NCBI GenBank assembly: GCA_021234155.1
Contig: JAJEKV010000067.1
Location: 1,589,659 to 1,653,658, forward strand
Source of the DNA: Isoetes taiwanensis
Taxonomy: Eukaryota > Streptophyta > Lycopodiopsida > Isoetales > Isoetaceae
Length of the DNA: 64,000 bases
Direction of reading: 5' to 3'
Part shown: positions 34,607-47,700 of the stretch, in pieces
How the letters are laid out: every line of letters begins with the position of its first letter
Position numbering within the stretch: position 1 is the first letter of the stretch
The notes under the pieces: generated by a model
What the model saw: the letters and a program-made list of their open reading frames with translations, nothing else
Database searches by the model: none
Told to the model about the DNA's origin: nothing
Made by a program: the position numbers and the translations under genes

Positions 34607-36340
34607 TTGGTTTATTTTGCTGTTACTAAGATCGAAAATGCCACAACTGGCAAATTGGGCTCGGATTATTTGCTTCAATCGGTGAGGAGAGCAAAAAGAG
34701 CTGTGTCTGGGGCAGAATCCAATCTTGAATCCGCTAAAGCTTCCAGTCCAGCATACAGTTTATTTCTGTCTCCGGCTATAGAAACGGAGGAGGATATTCT
34801 CCATCATTGCAGGCAAAAGGACTTAGACTGGCGGCTGAGTCGGTCGATCTCACATTTGAGATGGTGGACTATACAGGATAAAGGCAAAATCTTCTGCCTT
34901 TTGCTTTGTCTATGTTCTATTTGACGCGAATGTCAGTACAGATTGCGGGTTTGATTGCTCTGTAGACTTTCTGTAGTTCCATGGCTATGGCAATGGCCAA
35001 TGGGTTTAAAACTACCATGTGGATGCTGATATATTGCGGTTTCATGGGTATGACGATGGGGCATATCTGTGAAAGTACCGTGTGAGTGGAAGTTTATTTT
35101 ATCCAGTGCTTAATTAACTATGGTGGTTTGTTTAAAATGCAGGTGGTTATTATGGCAGTACTATGGTTGTGAATCCAGAACCCACCAAAGCAGACAAAAA
35201 TAGACTGTATTTATAATGTATGCTACAATGCATGGTATATGTTTTTGGTTAAGTGGAAATTGATAGGTTTTGTAATGTAGAGTTAGATATCTATTTCCTT
35301 CATCCTGCTCTGTATTGAACTGTAAATACGGTAGTGAAGAGCAAATTTGATTCGATTTTGCATTGGCTAAGTATTGGCAAGGATTAAGCAGTTCTCTGCT
35401 TCTTGGCTATGGCATGTTAAGTATGCATTTGTAAGACAAAGCTCGTTGGTGCCTTTGGTTTAGTTTCGCAGGAATACAAGCAAATCCAGATGCTCATTTT
35501 GCAATATCTGAAGTCTCTAGAATTGGTATTTATTCTCTTTATATGTGCTGTTTTGTTACTCTAGTTTCTGTTTACTATCATTCTGTTTGCATATTGGGGA
35601 CTCGGATCTGTCCATTTGTCGTCATGTGGCTGCTTCTCGCTTTCTCCCAGAGGTAGATTCCATAAACGTGTAGGTTTCTCATGCATAAATTTTCCAGATG
35701 CATTCGGTCTGAGACTAAGTGAAGTTTAAATATCTGTTGCAATGGTAGATATTGACCTGCCTTTGCCTTTTGATGAATATGCTGGGCAGCATTTTATTTG
35801 CCTTGCTTTGAGGTCCATTCCAGTTTGCAAACTTCAAAGCAGAGATCTGAAAACGAGCTTGATTTTTCCCAGACATAACATGGTAAGTTTATTTCTTAGA
35901 GACAAATTTAATGCAGTAAGTTTGTGTGCAAGGCGTATAATAGTGTTGGCAAATTCCACTTTTAATTTTATTTTAGATGCAGAGCATGCCCATAGAGATG
36001 CAAGCAATGTAGATGCAAGTAAGAAGAGTTGCGTGAATAAGTTGGAGTATCAACACATTAAACTTATATTTTGGATGTGTTTACATTGTTGGCAAACTTT
36101 CGAACTAAATAGAGATCTGAAGGTTTTCTTTGCATGATCTTCTGAATATATATACATCAATAATTCAGCAATATTTCTTCTGTGAAATTGACTGCTAGAG
36201 ATGTAGAATCTTGTTAAGGGCCCTTGGTGAAACTATGATCGCATTTTGCATAAATGCTTCACTGATTTTCTATTATTGCAGGCAGAGTTTGAATGTAATG
36301 AATGCGATAGTGAAGATCACCAGCATCAATCTCATTGAAG
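34607..36340 (+). pseudogene. Exon-like fragments, unidentified
   Basis: Three pieces with splice-like borders: 34607-34830 (LGSDYLLQSVRRAKRAVSGA, ESNLESAKASS), 35740-35880 (VDIDLPLPFDEYAGQHFICL) and about 36283-36338 (AEFECNECDSEDHQHQSH then TGA, after TTGCAG). They are all on + and could be exons of one gene or of several captured ones. I cannot name the family. They lie inside the pair of MULE-like ends at 34.1 and 45.8 kb. Confidence 0.3.
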
Positions 36341-36699
36341 CCTAGCAAGGCCAGGCCCATTGCAGCAACTCTATTTCTGCTTTGTATTCCTAATTAAAGC
36401 TCTTAATTTGTGCTGCATTTGCAGCATCTATTCTGCACATTTTGGAGTTCTCTAATTTCTTGTTTCTTTTACCATCTTTATATTTTTTACATTCCTGTTT
36501 GCCAAAAACGTTCTGCTGCATTGGACCATAACATCTTTGGTGCTTTGGTGGTTGCTCAGATGACTGCGTGTGCTGAGAGTATCCGTTTCCATGTTGCGGA
36601 GGTTTTAATAGGAAATCAAGAACATTTTGCTATCACCCTACATGATAAATAGGGTATCAGAAGTTTTGTGTTAAATAATCTTTTCGCATCCAACATGTT

Positions 36700-38790
36700 A
36701 AGCACCACAGGTATTGTTGCTTTGCAGCCATACCATTTCATAAAGTTGATCATGGCAATGTGCATCTGCAAATAAACACAAACGTGGCTGATGTTGTCTC
36801 TTTGAAAATTACTGAGAACTAGTCTGTAAGCTTTGACATCATTATGTATTCACTTAAAAGTACAGAGATGCCACTACTACAATGTGAAGATGTATTTGGT
36901 AGTGAATTATGACGTCCTATTTACAAGACATTTTAAAAAGTTAGATAATTTAGAAGCATTTGACCAGGTTTTGTCCACTTTTGATTCTAATGTTCAATAT
37001 TAGGCACCCATGGGCATGGGTCCTTGAAAGACATTTCATATGGAGAGTAGTGGTGTCAAGTTGCCAAGGAAATAATAGGATGCTTTGCTTTCAGCTCTCC
37101 AGACTACCCGTTGAGTGTATTATGTGTAATAATAGTGCATTTTGCCATTAGCACCTGGGAGTGTCAATGTCTTTTCATATGGGAAAGGTGAGAATTTGAA
37201 TCTTCAAAGATTAATGCCACTATGCTAAAGTTCCTTTGAAAATTCAAGGATTTTAAGACCAGTTCACAACATGCCTAGAATAGAATAGAATAGAATACTA
37301 TTGATCTTTGTGTTAGTACGAATGCAAATCTCACCAAAAGTTATGTTCCTTCAAAATAAAAACGAGCCAAAAGATAATTTGCAAGATGTTGGGGGATAGA
37401 ATACGCAATATAGTAGTTTATAATGCACGATAGAAAATACAGCTAGAGGAACATGTGCCATAGAAAATATAATTCGCCATGCGGAACTGCCTAATTCAAA
37501 ACATTAAAAAATAACAATTTCAACTACATATCTACTAGAATGCACCATTAGAAAATATAGTTTTCCATAAACGCCTCAATGGTGTCAACGTTACAAGGAA
37601 AAATGACAATTTCAAATAAATATACCTTATTAGATTTCAGAAGATTCCCTGGCGATTTCCCGAGGCTCTCTATATTGTCATAGATTTCCTAAGATTATAT
37701 CAAGACTTTTAGTATCAGATAGACTACCCCAATGTAAATATAAGCAAAGTTTTTAAACCCAATCGGAAATTTTCCTACTCTTTCATCAACAGTCGGATAT
37801 TTTTAGTTTCCTAATCGAAATTTGTATTAATTTTATACAAATATGCGCATAAAATCTACCGAATTTTTCCTACAATGTGCTAACTCAACTGAAATTTAGT
37901 TTCCAACCTGAATAACAAACCCTAATTCCCAGTTCAACAAAGGCTACCTAACATTCGCAATTCGCTTTTAGTAATTTAAACACCGACTCAACCCCATGCC
38001 TTCATCTTCAACTTTAGCTCCTCGGCTCTATCACTTTAGTTCAAATTTAGCTTGCATTACTGGCTCTGTCACCAGCCATGGTGCAACTTCTTATTTAGCT
38101 CGAATTCTTTTTATTTCAATTCAAATTGAAGTCAGCTATTGACGCTGCCCATAAAGGTAATCTCAACTTTCTGATAAACTCTTCTCCAAAACTATGTATC
38201 GAAAGCTATTGTTTTTGCTACCGCACTACCTTCCATTAGCAAAAACATACTTTGACCGTGATTTGTTAGGATTCAAGAAAAGAAAGGAAATGCTAATGTC
38301 CTAGAGGTGGACTCACTTAGTGACTGATGAGACAAACTATGCATTTGTTTCACAACCGCTGAAATGCGTGGCAAAAGTATCAGCAAAGTTATTGGATTTA
38401 ATTTCCGGAACCGATTTAGTGGTTCCAAAATGGGATCATGTATCACTAGTTTAGCAAATGATGCTCCCTTTGGAGCATTTGTTAACTTCCAAACAAGTAT
38501 TTTAAGCCACCAAATTCTAACACATATGGAAATGAAGTAACAAATGAGCTCTATCGAAAGGGCAAATCATGCAAGCGGATTTAACCCGTGCCTCATAACT
38601 TTGGTCTAGACGATACTCCATTTGTGCTATAGAGAAGGAAGAATCTCAAACAAGATGTGTATTAAAGACACCCACACCGTATAAGTGTGATAATAAATAA
38701 GTCGATTATGATATTTGAATTGACTCAAATCTAAACAATGTTTTGTTCATTTAGGTCGAATTCCTTCTATGGCGCTCCCAAACGTTTCAT
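36700..38790. other. Noncoding, AT-rich
   Basis: No gene seen. It contains a TAGAA pentanucleotide run near 37277-37300 and the diverged repeat copy at 38.3-38.7 kb. Confidence 0.5.
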
Positions 38791-38797
38791 ACTATTG

Positions 38798-38839
38798 ATA
38801 GTACAAAGACTTGTATATATATACAAGTATTTGTACTAT
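38798..38839. repeat. 42-bp near-perfect palindrome
   Basis: ATAGTACAAAGACTTGTATA is followed by its near-exact reverse complement, with one mismatched pair (G versus T) and no loop. One arm equals the terminal motif found at 25474 and 32876, so it may be two element ends joined head to head, or an empty foldback relic. Confidence 0.7.
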
Positions 38840-39784
38840 GCTGGAGGCCAAATTTAATGTACATACATATAGGTTCTCAAGAATCTATTAGGATTCTCCA
38901 AGATAATCGTGGAGTATCTTGATTATATATAAAGATCCATTCCACACCTACGTAATTATACCTAGGTGGAGTGTATGAAGTTGATTTGTCATTGTGTGTC
39001 AAGCATTCATGCAAAATTTGGATGTACCCTATGAATTCCCTCACTACCTTAAGATCTCTTTATTCTAAAAGACTCTATAGAGATGATTTCTTTTCACGAA
39101 CATGTGCAGATGTGAAGATTTGACTTCTCCACCTGGCAAAACTACAATTTAAAAACAATGTCAAAATGCAACATTCGACATGCAATAAATGCTTTGGTAG
39201 CTTTCTTCTAGATTTTCGTGCACACACACCCAGGCTTATCATTATGTAAATCAGATAGTTTGTTTTTGGTTTTTGATGCTAACACAGCACCAAATTTTAA
39301 GTAGCTTCAAGAGTCCATAAACACGCCAAATGCATAATATTACATGAACTTAGAGGCTCTAAACTCGCTGGCATTGCTTTGGCAGAGTCTTATGACCTTA
39401 TCCGATTATTAACCACTAATTCACTTATCCGACATTATTGACAAAATCAAAATACTATAATAAAAAAAAAATAAGTTATTGCAAGAGGTCATGTATATAG
39501 CCAAGCTTTTAAGGTGACCTCGCAGTATTTATGACTCAGATTTGGGGAAGCTTTCCTTAGATGAGATGGAATTCCCCAGCCGACTAAGTTCCCATTCACC
39601 GCTCCCATTCACTCATCTAGTTAGGTGTGTCGGCAGAAACGATAAGTTCGAATCAATCAATTCCTTTCTCAACCGCCACAAATAAGACAAGCTTTTCTTG
39701 CATGTTGTAAATGATCTACACGTAAAAGAACCCTAGAATAAAATGGGAGGTAGCTAACCATGCTGGGTAATCGCATTAATCCAA

Positions 39785-39965
39785 TAGCTACCCACCTACT
39801 GGACACAACCTAAAGGGCATGATTCATATATTCATCAACCTAAAGGCTGATTCATATATTCCATTGAGCCGCCTCAACAGCTGCTACTCCACCTATGAAC
39901 GCCAACCTAAAGGGGCATGATCATATATTCATCAACCTAAAGGCATGATTCATATATTCCATCGA
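39785..39965. repeat. Short tandem repeats CCTAAAGG-CATGATTCATATATTC
   Basis: Four irregular units of AACCTAAAGG(G)GCATGATTCATATATTC are arranged in two pairs. Noncoding. Confidence 0.65.
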
Positions 39966-40343
39966 GCATCCGCTGGAGGCAAAAGCTAAAAAATCGCATG
40001 TTATTGGGTTCAAACATGCCACGCATTTAGAGGCCGCATACTTAAATGGAATTCTAGATCGTGAAGCTATGGTGCCATCCGCATGTCCATCCATTTTCGC
40101 TCACGCTTCTAAAATATTTGATCTTGGGATAACATTAATTCTCTTCTTTTCGCTTTGTTCTCTCGATCAAAGAAAGGGCTTTATTTATATTCATCTTTCG
40201 CCACTGGGGATTGGTATTGCTGGATTCTACACTTTTGGCCGGAATATTATGTGGCAATATCTTTACATATGAATTTTCAAAGATAACAAAACCATATGCA
40301 CTTTCATTTGCGGTAATTACTGCTATAAGTATAGAGCGCTAAG

Positions 40344-40985
40344 GTATACTATAGCTTCCGTGATTGTGAAACGTCACAAATATATTCTACTTTTTGTTTT
40401 AAGCAAAACAAAGAGCAGCCCGCCCTTATTTTGTTTCTAAAAGGGCTATCACTTAAGCTCGAAAGTCCTTTTCCAAGGATTTTTATTCTTTAGCACTCAA
40501 CAAAGTTCACATCAACAAAACCCCAGTTTGAATTGCTAAGCATGTGGTCATTTAATAAGTATATGCAATTGGAGTAACGGGTGATATGGTGAATGTTATT
40601 GAGAACCCATATAGATGGTCATGCAAGGATGTGTATTGCTCTCTACCCAGAGCTACAATACAACTATAAGATATACTATATAGCTTCCGATTGTGAAACA
40701 AATAAATATATTCTACATTTTTGTTTTAAGAAACAAAAGAGCAGTCTGACCTCTTTATTTTTGTTTCTAAAAGGGCTAATAGTCTTAAGTTCGGAAAAGT
40801 CCTTCTGGCACTAACAAAGTTCATCATCAACAAAAACCTAGTTTTAAATTGCTACATGTGGTCATTTGAATATGCATATGCAATTGGCATTCATGATATG
40901 GTGAATGTTATTGAGCACCCATATAGATGGTCATGCAAGGATGTGTATTGTTCTCACCAGAGCTACAACAAATGCACCATCAGCT
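40344..40985. repeat. ~320-bp tandem duplication
   Basis: Units from about 40344 and 40672 share AGCTTCCG-ATTGTGAAAC, TTTGTTTCTAAAAGGGCTA, ATGTGGTCATTT, GATATGGTGAATGTTATTGA and CCATATAGATGGTCATGCAA. Many differences lie near CAG/CTG-like positions. Noncoding. Confidence 0.8.
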
Positions 40986-41207
40986 TATGACTAAAGCACT
41001 AAAGCACCCATTATTATGGCCTTTGTGTTGATGTCCTATGCCCTCAATGTGCATGCATGTGTTGCCGCCGTAAAGATGTGCCGAAATGGTCTCCTAGGGC
41101 ATCCAAGCTGCCAAGGCATCTCTCAGATTGTAATTGAAAAGTGGAGCATACCTAGTTTGTAAACCTAATGGTCCGGACAACACAAACGCCAGATCAAAGT
41201 ATTGCAT

Positions 41208-41831
41208 CTTGTGCACATGGAATAAATTACTACTCCTATATTTTATGTAGCCAAAAATAGGTTTAGCTAAACTACTCTCTCAAATTGGATGGCTCTTTCA
41301 ATACTTCATTAAACTAAATGGTTTTCTCTACCGCACTTTCTTGCTTTTCTTTGGCTAAACTTTCACAAAATAGAAAGCAAAAATTAGCCAACATACTATA
41401 AAATTTGAAAAAGTCCAAGCATTTTGGGAAAGACATTGAATTTATGCAAATACATAAATCAAGACACAAATATATACATGAACATAAGTCAAAACCAAAC
41501 AAAGTGGGACTACATTGTTCCTTTTCCTTTAATGCTTCAACTTGTAATTTGAACAAGAAAGAAAGTAAGTGCTGTTATAACCATTGAAATTCTTACATAC
41601 ATCCAGTTAAGTTATCCATTTTTTCCAAAGCTCACTCATTCCAGTTTAATGTGTTATGTCCCGATGGATATGTCCGGGGTAAAGGTTTGCTATTCCAATC
41701 TAAAACCAATTTGGGCGCAAAAAAATTAAATGCAAACTTTTGGGCATTTTTTTTTCCACTATCAGCCGGCAAACCGCCACAAAATAGCCATTCGCTAACC
41801 TTAGTCAGTTATTTTATTCCATGCTTGTGCA
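41208..41831. mobile_element. hAT-type MITE, second locus, inverted, with perfect 8-bp TSD
   Basis: The element spans 41216-41823 (608 bp), an inverted and diverged relative of the MITE at 6141-6805. It starts CATGGAATAAATTACTACTC and ends with TATTTTATTCCATG. It is flanked by CTTGTGCA on both sides (41208-41215 and 41824-41831). The different TSD proves an independent insertion and fixes the element's ends. Confidence 0.88.
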
Positions 41832-44800
41832 TGAAAAACTTGCCCTACTAAGATGTACAATATGGGTCGACAGGAAGATGCTCCTGTGGCATCCAAGGTC
41901 GAGGGATCCTGCACGTATAAATCGAACGCCAATTTCAAAATCCTGCGGTTTCATTTTAAATGGTATACGACTCTCTTTATCACCCAATGCACAAAAAGTA
42001 GGAGTTTCTCCAAGCATGGTAAATTCTCCTGGAACCATTTGAGCAAAAAAGTGCTTTCCAATCACCCTGTATACACCCTAACAACTTCAAAAACGCCACT
42101 GCAAACCCTGCATACATCAAGGAAAAGAAGCTTACACCCCAAAGATCATGAACACCATGAGTAAAAAGACTGCATCGCAGATTTCACTACCGCCACTTGC
42201 CTACTTCCAAAAATTAAAAGATTCTCCAAAATGTTACCTCAACAATTCTTTGTCTTGCTTGTTCATGTATTTGTCGCACTAAATAACGTTAATGCTCTCT
42301 GGTCTAGAGCTTCCTCGCTACCCCAACCCACCACCCAACATTAGGAGGAACCAGAATGCTAACTTTGAATGTCCTAAATCCGTATAATTATAAAACTTCA
42401 TAAATTCCATGGCTACGACTGCAATCAAATTATGGACAAGTAAATCGTAAATCACAACCATCCCATTAATTTGAAAACTAACAGAAACCATAAATGTCTA
42501 GAAATGGTCACCAAAAGCAAGTACCCAACCACGTTCTGGCATTTGTTGGCTCCTTTAAGTATGAGAATAATAGACGCCTATGCCGATATGATAGTGACCG
42601 ATAATACATTTTGTTAAGAACCGCAATAGATTGCCAGTTTGCAATAAATAATTTTGCCGCATCCACAATGGGCTACATCTTGACTGGTGTCCACATTTAA
42701 TCACTTTTGAAATGGATGGAATGCCCTTGCTAAAGTCCCCAGCGGTAAAACCGCCACCTGGCAGAGGTTGAATCACAGCAGCCTTATTATGCTATGGGTT
42801 CAACAAAAATGACCAAACATGAGCATGGGTATTGCTTCTATAAAGATGCCGCGTAGACTCAAATTTTAGCCTAAATAGGATCAAATTAGGAAAAATCACT
42901 ACGCCTTTTCTCGCAATCTAATTACTAATGTAGTTTTTACAACAGCCCGTAGAACCTCACTGACCGTAATGATGAAACGCCACAAACACATCATTTGCCG
43001 TGACCCCAAGAGATAGGACTTCAAAATCAAGAATCATGCATGCAATTTTAATGTGGAGATGCGCCAGCACACAAAGAAATCTAACCCGTGACTCCATGCC
43101 GCTGAAGAACTCCTCAATGGCACCCCATGGCGCTTCAAGTAAAGAATAAAAGAATGTTGTTGCAACCTTTGTCCGGTGGATAATCAAGCAGCTGCAGGGA
43201 AATCATCGAAAAGGTGTTTTTTCTGTCCGAGATTGCACATGGCAAAAGTGAGGCACCAAATTCACAATCTAATGGGATGCAACCTAATTTGCCTTTACCA
43301 CACGGCATTTATTTCGCGGCCGCACTATCAATCAATAACGCATCTCCTTCAACTTTTAATTCATCGGTATCAGATATTAGTATGCGAATTAAGTACTGGA
43401 CTAATAATTATGACCGACCAAAGTTACGCAAAGACTGCATGTAGATCTAGAAGCCCCCAAGGTTTGTCATGCTAACTTATCTCAGATTTTTCATATTATT
43501 AGACTACTCAGCTTGTAAATACATAAAAACATGTGCTTGTATATCTATTTTCCAAACAAACCTTGGTCAATTAGGATCCGTGGAGGAACTTGTCTCATTT
43601 GAGAATTTGCAAGAAGAAGACTAAATGCTCGCTTGATTTTAACATTTTTCTTCCGAGATGGAAAAGAAGCACGCCAAATGCAAAATACTGCACACACCCC
43701 AAAGAATATGCAAGGCTTCCTAAGCTGCCAACACTTTGCAAGGAGGCCACAAATATCAAAAACGTAGTAGATATGTCTCCATTACAATTACCGCAACCTG
43801 GCTTCCACAAATATATAGTTCTTACATGCATAGAAAAGCCCAAAATTTATATTTGACTTCAAGTTTAAAGATTTTGCTTAGAAGAATAGAAGTGAGTTAA
43901 GGGGTTTCCAAACAAACCTTGTCAATTAGATCCGTGAGAAACCCGGCTCATTTGAGAATTTGCAAGAAGAAGACTAAATGCTCACTTTGATTTTAACATT
44001 TTTCTGCATGCAAAACAGTTTATGAGGCCACCATAGTAGAGATATATGTTCCAAATGGTACATATTGACCAGACTTAAGGCAAAGAAGTTGCATCAATAT
44101 CAGTTTTCCATAAGGTGTCCCAGAATAATGTGTTTCATGAGGTGTTTAAAATGGCAATCATCTGGCCGTGATAGGGCAATACATGCATTAGAATGATAAA
44201 AATGACGCACTCAAGAATTGCAAACGAACCCATCATAGCCTAACATTACCCCAAGCAGTTTCTTTGAATATAGAACTCACAACATAACACATGCAGCGTA
44301 CTCCTTTTAAACTCACACCATAACATGTCCATCCGAGTCACTTTTATATAGCTTAGCATGTCCACCACTTCCCAATCGGATTATTTTGCCAAATGATCAC
44401 TAAGATATTCTTTGGCGGCCATTCACCGCTTTTGAGCCCTGCGATGATATTACCTTAGTACAACAACGTAAAAAAAATGATAGGGAAGAATCAGATAAAC
44501 ATGCAAATTTGTGCATATCTTACATCCTAATTTCTCTTCTCTATATTCAAAATAAAGACATGAATTGCATTGTACTGCGATCCTTTGTATTCGCTCTAGT
44601 AGACTCTATGTCAAACGACAAAATCCATCCGCTTATGCTTCCAGCCTAGAAAATCAAATAGAAACATTAATCGAGAAATGCGTAATACGAGGCAATCAAA
44701 TTCGACATCGCCACCGAGAACTCCCGCTACTTCGAGATGTAATGTTTGGGTCTCAGACTCATAAAGAAAAACTAAAAGAAAAATCCCTTCCATAACTCTC

Positions 44801-45690
44801 GCCATAGCCGCTACCATCAAAGCCTAATGCAAGCAAAATAAACGTAATAGAATTAAAGGAAGACTTTACACGTTCTCTACCGTTATATAGAGTTGCATTC
44901 TCCAATTCCGGCCATATTTGGGCTCCGTAATTAAAATTATCATAAAGAACCGACCGCCGAGCAAGAGTCTTGATCAACATTTCCTTTCCAACCGCTAGTA
45001 AACTTAAATGCGCAATAAGAAATCAACAGAAAGCTACTTGACAAAGATTAGTAATATAACATAGGAGCAATGCAGGACACCTGACTGCATCACTGCAACA
45101 ACAAATTGTTCGCCAAGAACCAAAGGTAATCTTAGAAAGCAATGCTAAACCAACTCAACATTATGCTCATCCCGCAACGGGCGATTCCCTCTAACTCCGA
45201 AATGGAGGCAGTTGCACGGTCCTTTGATTGGAGAAAATCCTAAGGACCTGATGATCAGATACCCGATTCTCTTTCAAGGGTTTTAGAGCTTGTTTATCTC
45301 GGCCTAACCCAAGAATAACCGGCTATTTCTGGGCGCGAAGCAAAACTGCGGTCTTCTTCACCGCCGTGACGCTTCAGCTCTTCTATAGCTGCACCCCTAA
45401 TAGATCGAAAAGTGAGCAAGGTTCTAACAAAAATCGCTTCTTCTAGGATTTTTGCGCATCACCTGGATGAATCACTGCGGAAGAAGACGGGCAAGATAGG
45501 GCTCTACCCAACTATTTTAAGGCCAATATTTGCAGACCGGCCACATCGCTAAAAATGAGGAGCCATCAAAGAACGGTTTAAACTCCAATGGCTACTCCAC
45601 ATTGCCGCCATAACACATACCTAAGAAATCCAGTTTCGAAGCTCGCCCGGGCGTAGAACGAGGGATTTCAATCAATCGCAAGAAATCTAC
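41832..45690. other. Noncoding or unreadable stretch inside the 34.1-45.8 kb MULE-like pair
   Basis: No assignable gene. On - there are protein-like pieces that may be decayed exons: 42065-41814 (FAQMVPGEFTMLGETPTFCA), near 43190-43080 (LEAPWGAIEEFFSGMES) and near 44980-44870 (LARRSVLYDNFNYGAQIWPE). Close to 45650 on - is an AGGTATGTG donor-like site. A 120-bp direct repeat (CATTTGAGAATTTGCAAGAA then GAAGACTAAATGCTC) lies at 43548-43670 and 43905-44010. Confidence 0.35.
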
Positions 45691-45694
45691 GAAA

Positions 45695-45842
45695 ACAAAA
45701 GCCCCAAATAAAGGGCTCCAAATCTAATGAAACAAAGCCCCAAATAAAGGGGCTTTTTGGGTATGAACGGGCCAGCCAGCCAGACCGATGGACGGGCCAG
45801 TGATCAAAGATCTACATTCAATATAATTGTATATGTATAGGT
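45695..45842 (-). repeat. MULE-like terminal inverted repeat, right end (copy e)
   Basis: Read on -: CTATACATATACAATTATAT, TGTAGAT, GGCCCGTCCATC, then CCCCTTTATTTGGGGCTTTG with a second CCCTTTATTTGGGGCTTT just inside. It mirrors 34110-34250. I could not define a 9-11-bp target-site duplication. Confidence 0.55.
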
Positions 45843-46978
45843 GATAGGTGGTTAAAACCCTAGACCTTGGAGTGATACGCAGGTGATGTTGAAAAGAATT
45901 ATTTGAAACTTCAGCCGACTTTACTTACGGGGATAATTCCCATCTCACAATTTAATTATCAAGAAGTCTGGCAAACATTACGTGTCACCTAAACAAATGG
46001 GGTATAACACCTTTCAAGCGTTATGTTACTTTTATCTCAATTTGATAATCACTACTGGCTCGCTCTTAAAATTGGATCCATCCTTTGGGTATTTAATAAG
46101 AATTTGGTAAATTCTTTGCAATCTTTTGGGAAATTTTTCTTTTGATGGCTAATGAATTTCTTGACTTGCCTTTGTGCACTTAGCATTTGTGCATATGCAT
46201 CACTTTCACTTTGGTATCCCTTGGCTTAACATATTGTATGGCTTTAAGTGGCAAAGCTTTGGTTTATTTTAGAAGATTGTTCATGCTTTACCAAGGTATC
46301 AAGGTATGAAAATTGCCACAAAATTGGAGTGAGGGTAGGTGCATTCTAGATGTACCGATTAGTATGTCTTACAAAATACATTATCAAATCATATAAAAAT
46401 CATAGGAAAAATTGTACAAAAATACAAAAAGAAACTCTACGGCTTAAATATTCACTCTTCGGACTTCCACTAAACCTTATTTTAAATGTACTAGATCTTT
46501 CATGTTTCTTAATGCTTGGAACCTCTTGAAAAGAATGTTGAAATGTTGTCAAATCTAGCGACCTTGCTATTAAGATTTATTGTCTTTAAGAAAGTTATCC
46601 TTTTTCCTTTTATGGCTTTCTTCTTTTTCTCTTCTTTCTTCTTTTTGTCTCTCCCCTTAATTCTGCAACTTTACTTCGTATGATTTTATCTTAGAAGTTG
46701 CACATTAGTCCTATACTTGTCACTTTGATTGAGTTTCATAGAGGTTATATTGTCACGTGGTTGGTCCCAGATGCTTCTTCACCTCTATATTGTCTTAGAC
46801 CGCTCTAATCAACATGTAAATAAAAAGCATACATGGCCCACCCATTTGGTCTAGTTGTGGCAACATGAAAGATCCAAAATTTGCACACCACTGCAATATT
46901 CCTCGATACAAGATTCTAGAACGTGCATACCAAATCCTGCACTGGTCCATATTAGATTCAAAGGACCTATGGTATTTG

Positions 46979-47085
46979 CGTGGTTTCATCTAGTCTACTT
47001 ATTTGGCTTTTTTGGAATCATTCTGATGCTTTGTGGTTTCATATAGTCTACTTATTTGGCTTTTCTGGAATCACCCTGATCCCTT
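46979..47085. repeat. 53-bp tandem repeat
   Basis: TGGTTTCATCTAGTCTACTT and TGGTTTCATATAGTCTACTT begin two adjacent units that continue ATTTGGCTTTT-TGGAATCA-CTGAT. The rest of 45850-47480 shows no gene. Confidence 0.8.
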
Positions 47086-47489
47086 CAAAAACCAATTAAA
47101 CAAAAAGGATAGACCACCATTGTTTGATGATGATGATGTGTAGTGTTCTTCTTATTGCAATTAGAAATCTTTATTGACATGAGGAAAATAATGGAATAGG
47201 AAAAACAAAACTTGTGAAACCATTCATCGAAAAGAATGAATGTATGATCACTTTCAATAGATGTTGGTGTGTGCAAAATGACTTAGAAAGGCAATATTGT
47301 TATTTTCTTGTGATAACTATTTACAAATTTTACTAAATAAATAGAATTTATTTCTGATCTGTGGCTACTTGGAGTAGCGAGATTAGCTTGGAAGGCCAAT
47401 AAGCCAAAAGCTAGAGCTTTGTATTTGCCATCATGGCCGGTATTCCTAATCTACAATCAGACGTGAAAGCTCCTCGCTTTGTAGTACGC

Positions 47490-47700
47490 GTACCTGCTAT
47501 ACTATATAACAAGATTCAGAAAATACTATAAGACTTCGCCAAATACTATACGGTGCCTACTGCACTTGAAAATACACTCATGAGGGGCTCATTTCTACGC
47601 CACCCCCGCAGGCGTGAATATGTGCACCCAAACCAAAGGGGGTTTGGCTGAAATTTTAATTTAAAATGTGTTGGGCCCAACGGGTCAGGTTAATTAATGT
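47490..47700. repeat. Dispersed copy of the foldback-element arm
   Basis: CACCCAAACCAAAG-GGGTTT and TTTTAATTTAAAATGTGTT (47624-47672) match the right arm of the foldback element at 57117-57205. The preceding AAATACTATAAGA also matches its loop near 57010. Confidence 0.55.

Noticed and set aside
41814-42065. Minus-strand gene (FAQMVPGEFTMLGETPTFCA)
   Set aside because: Protein-like, but no domain, start or consistent flanking exons could be established.
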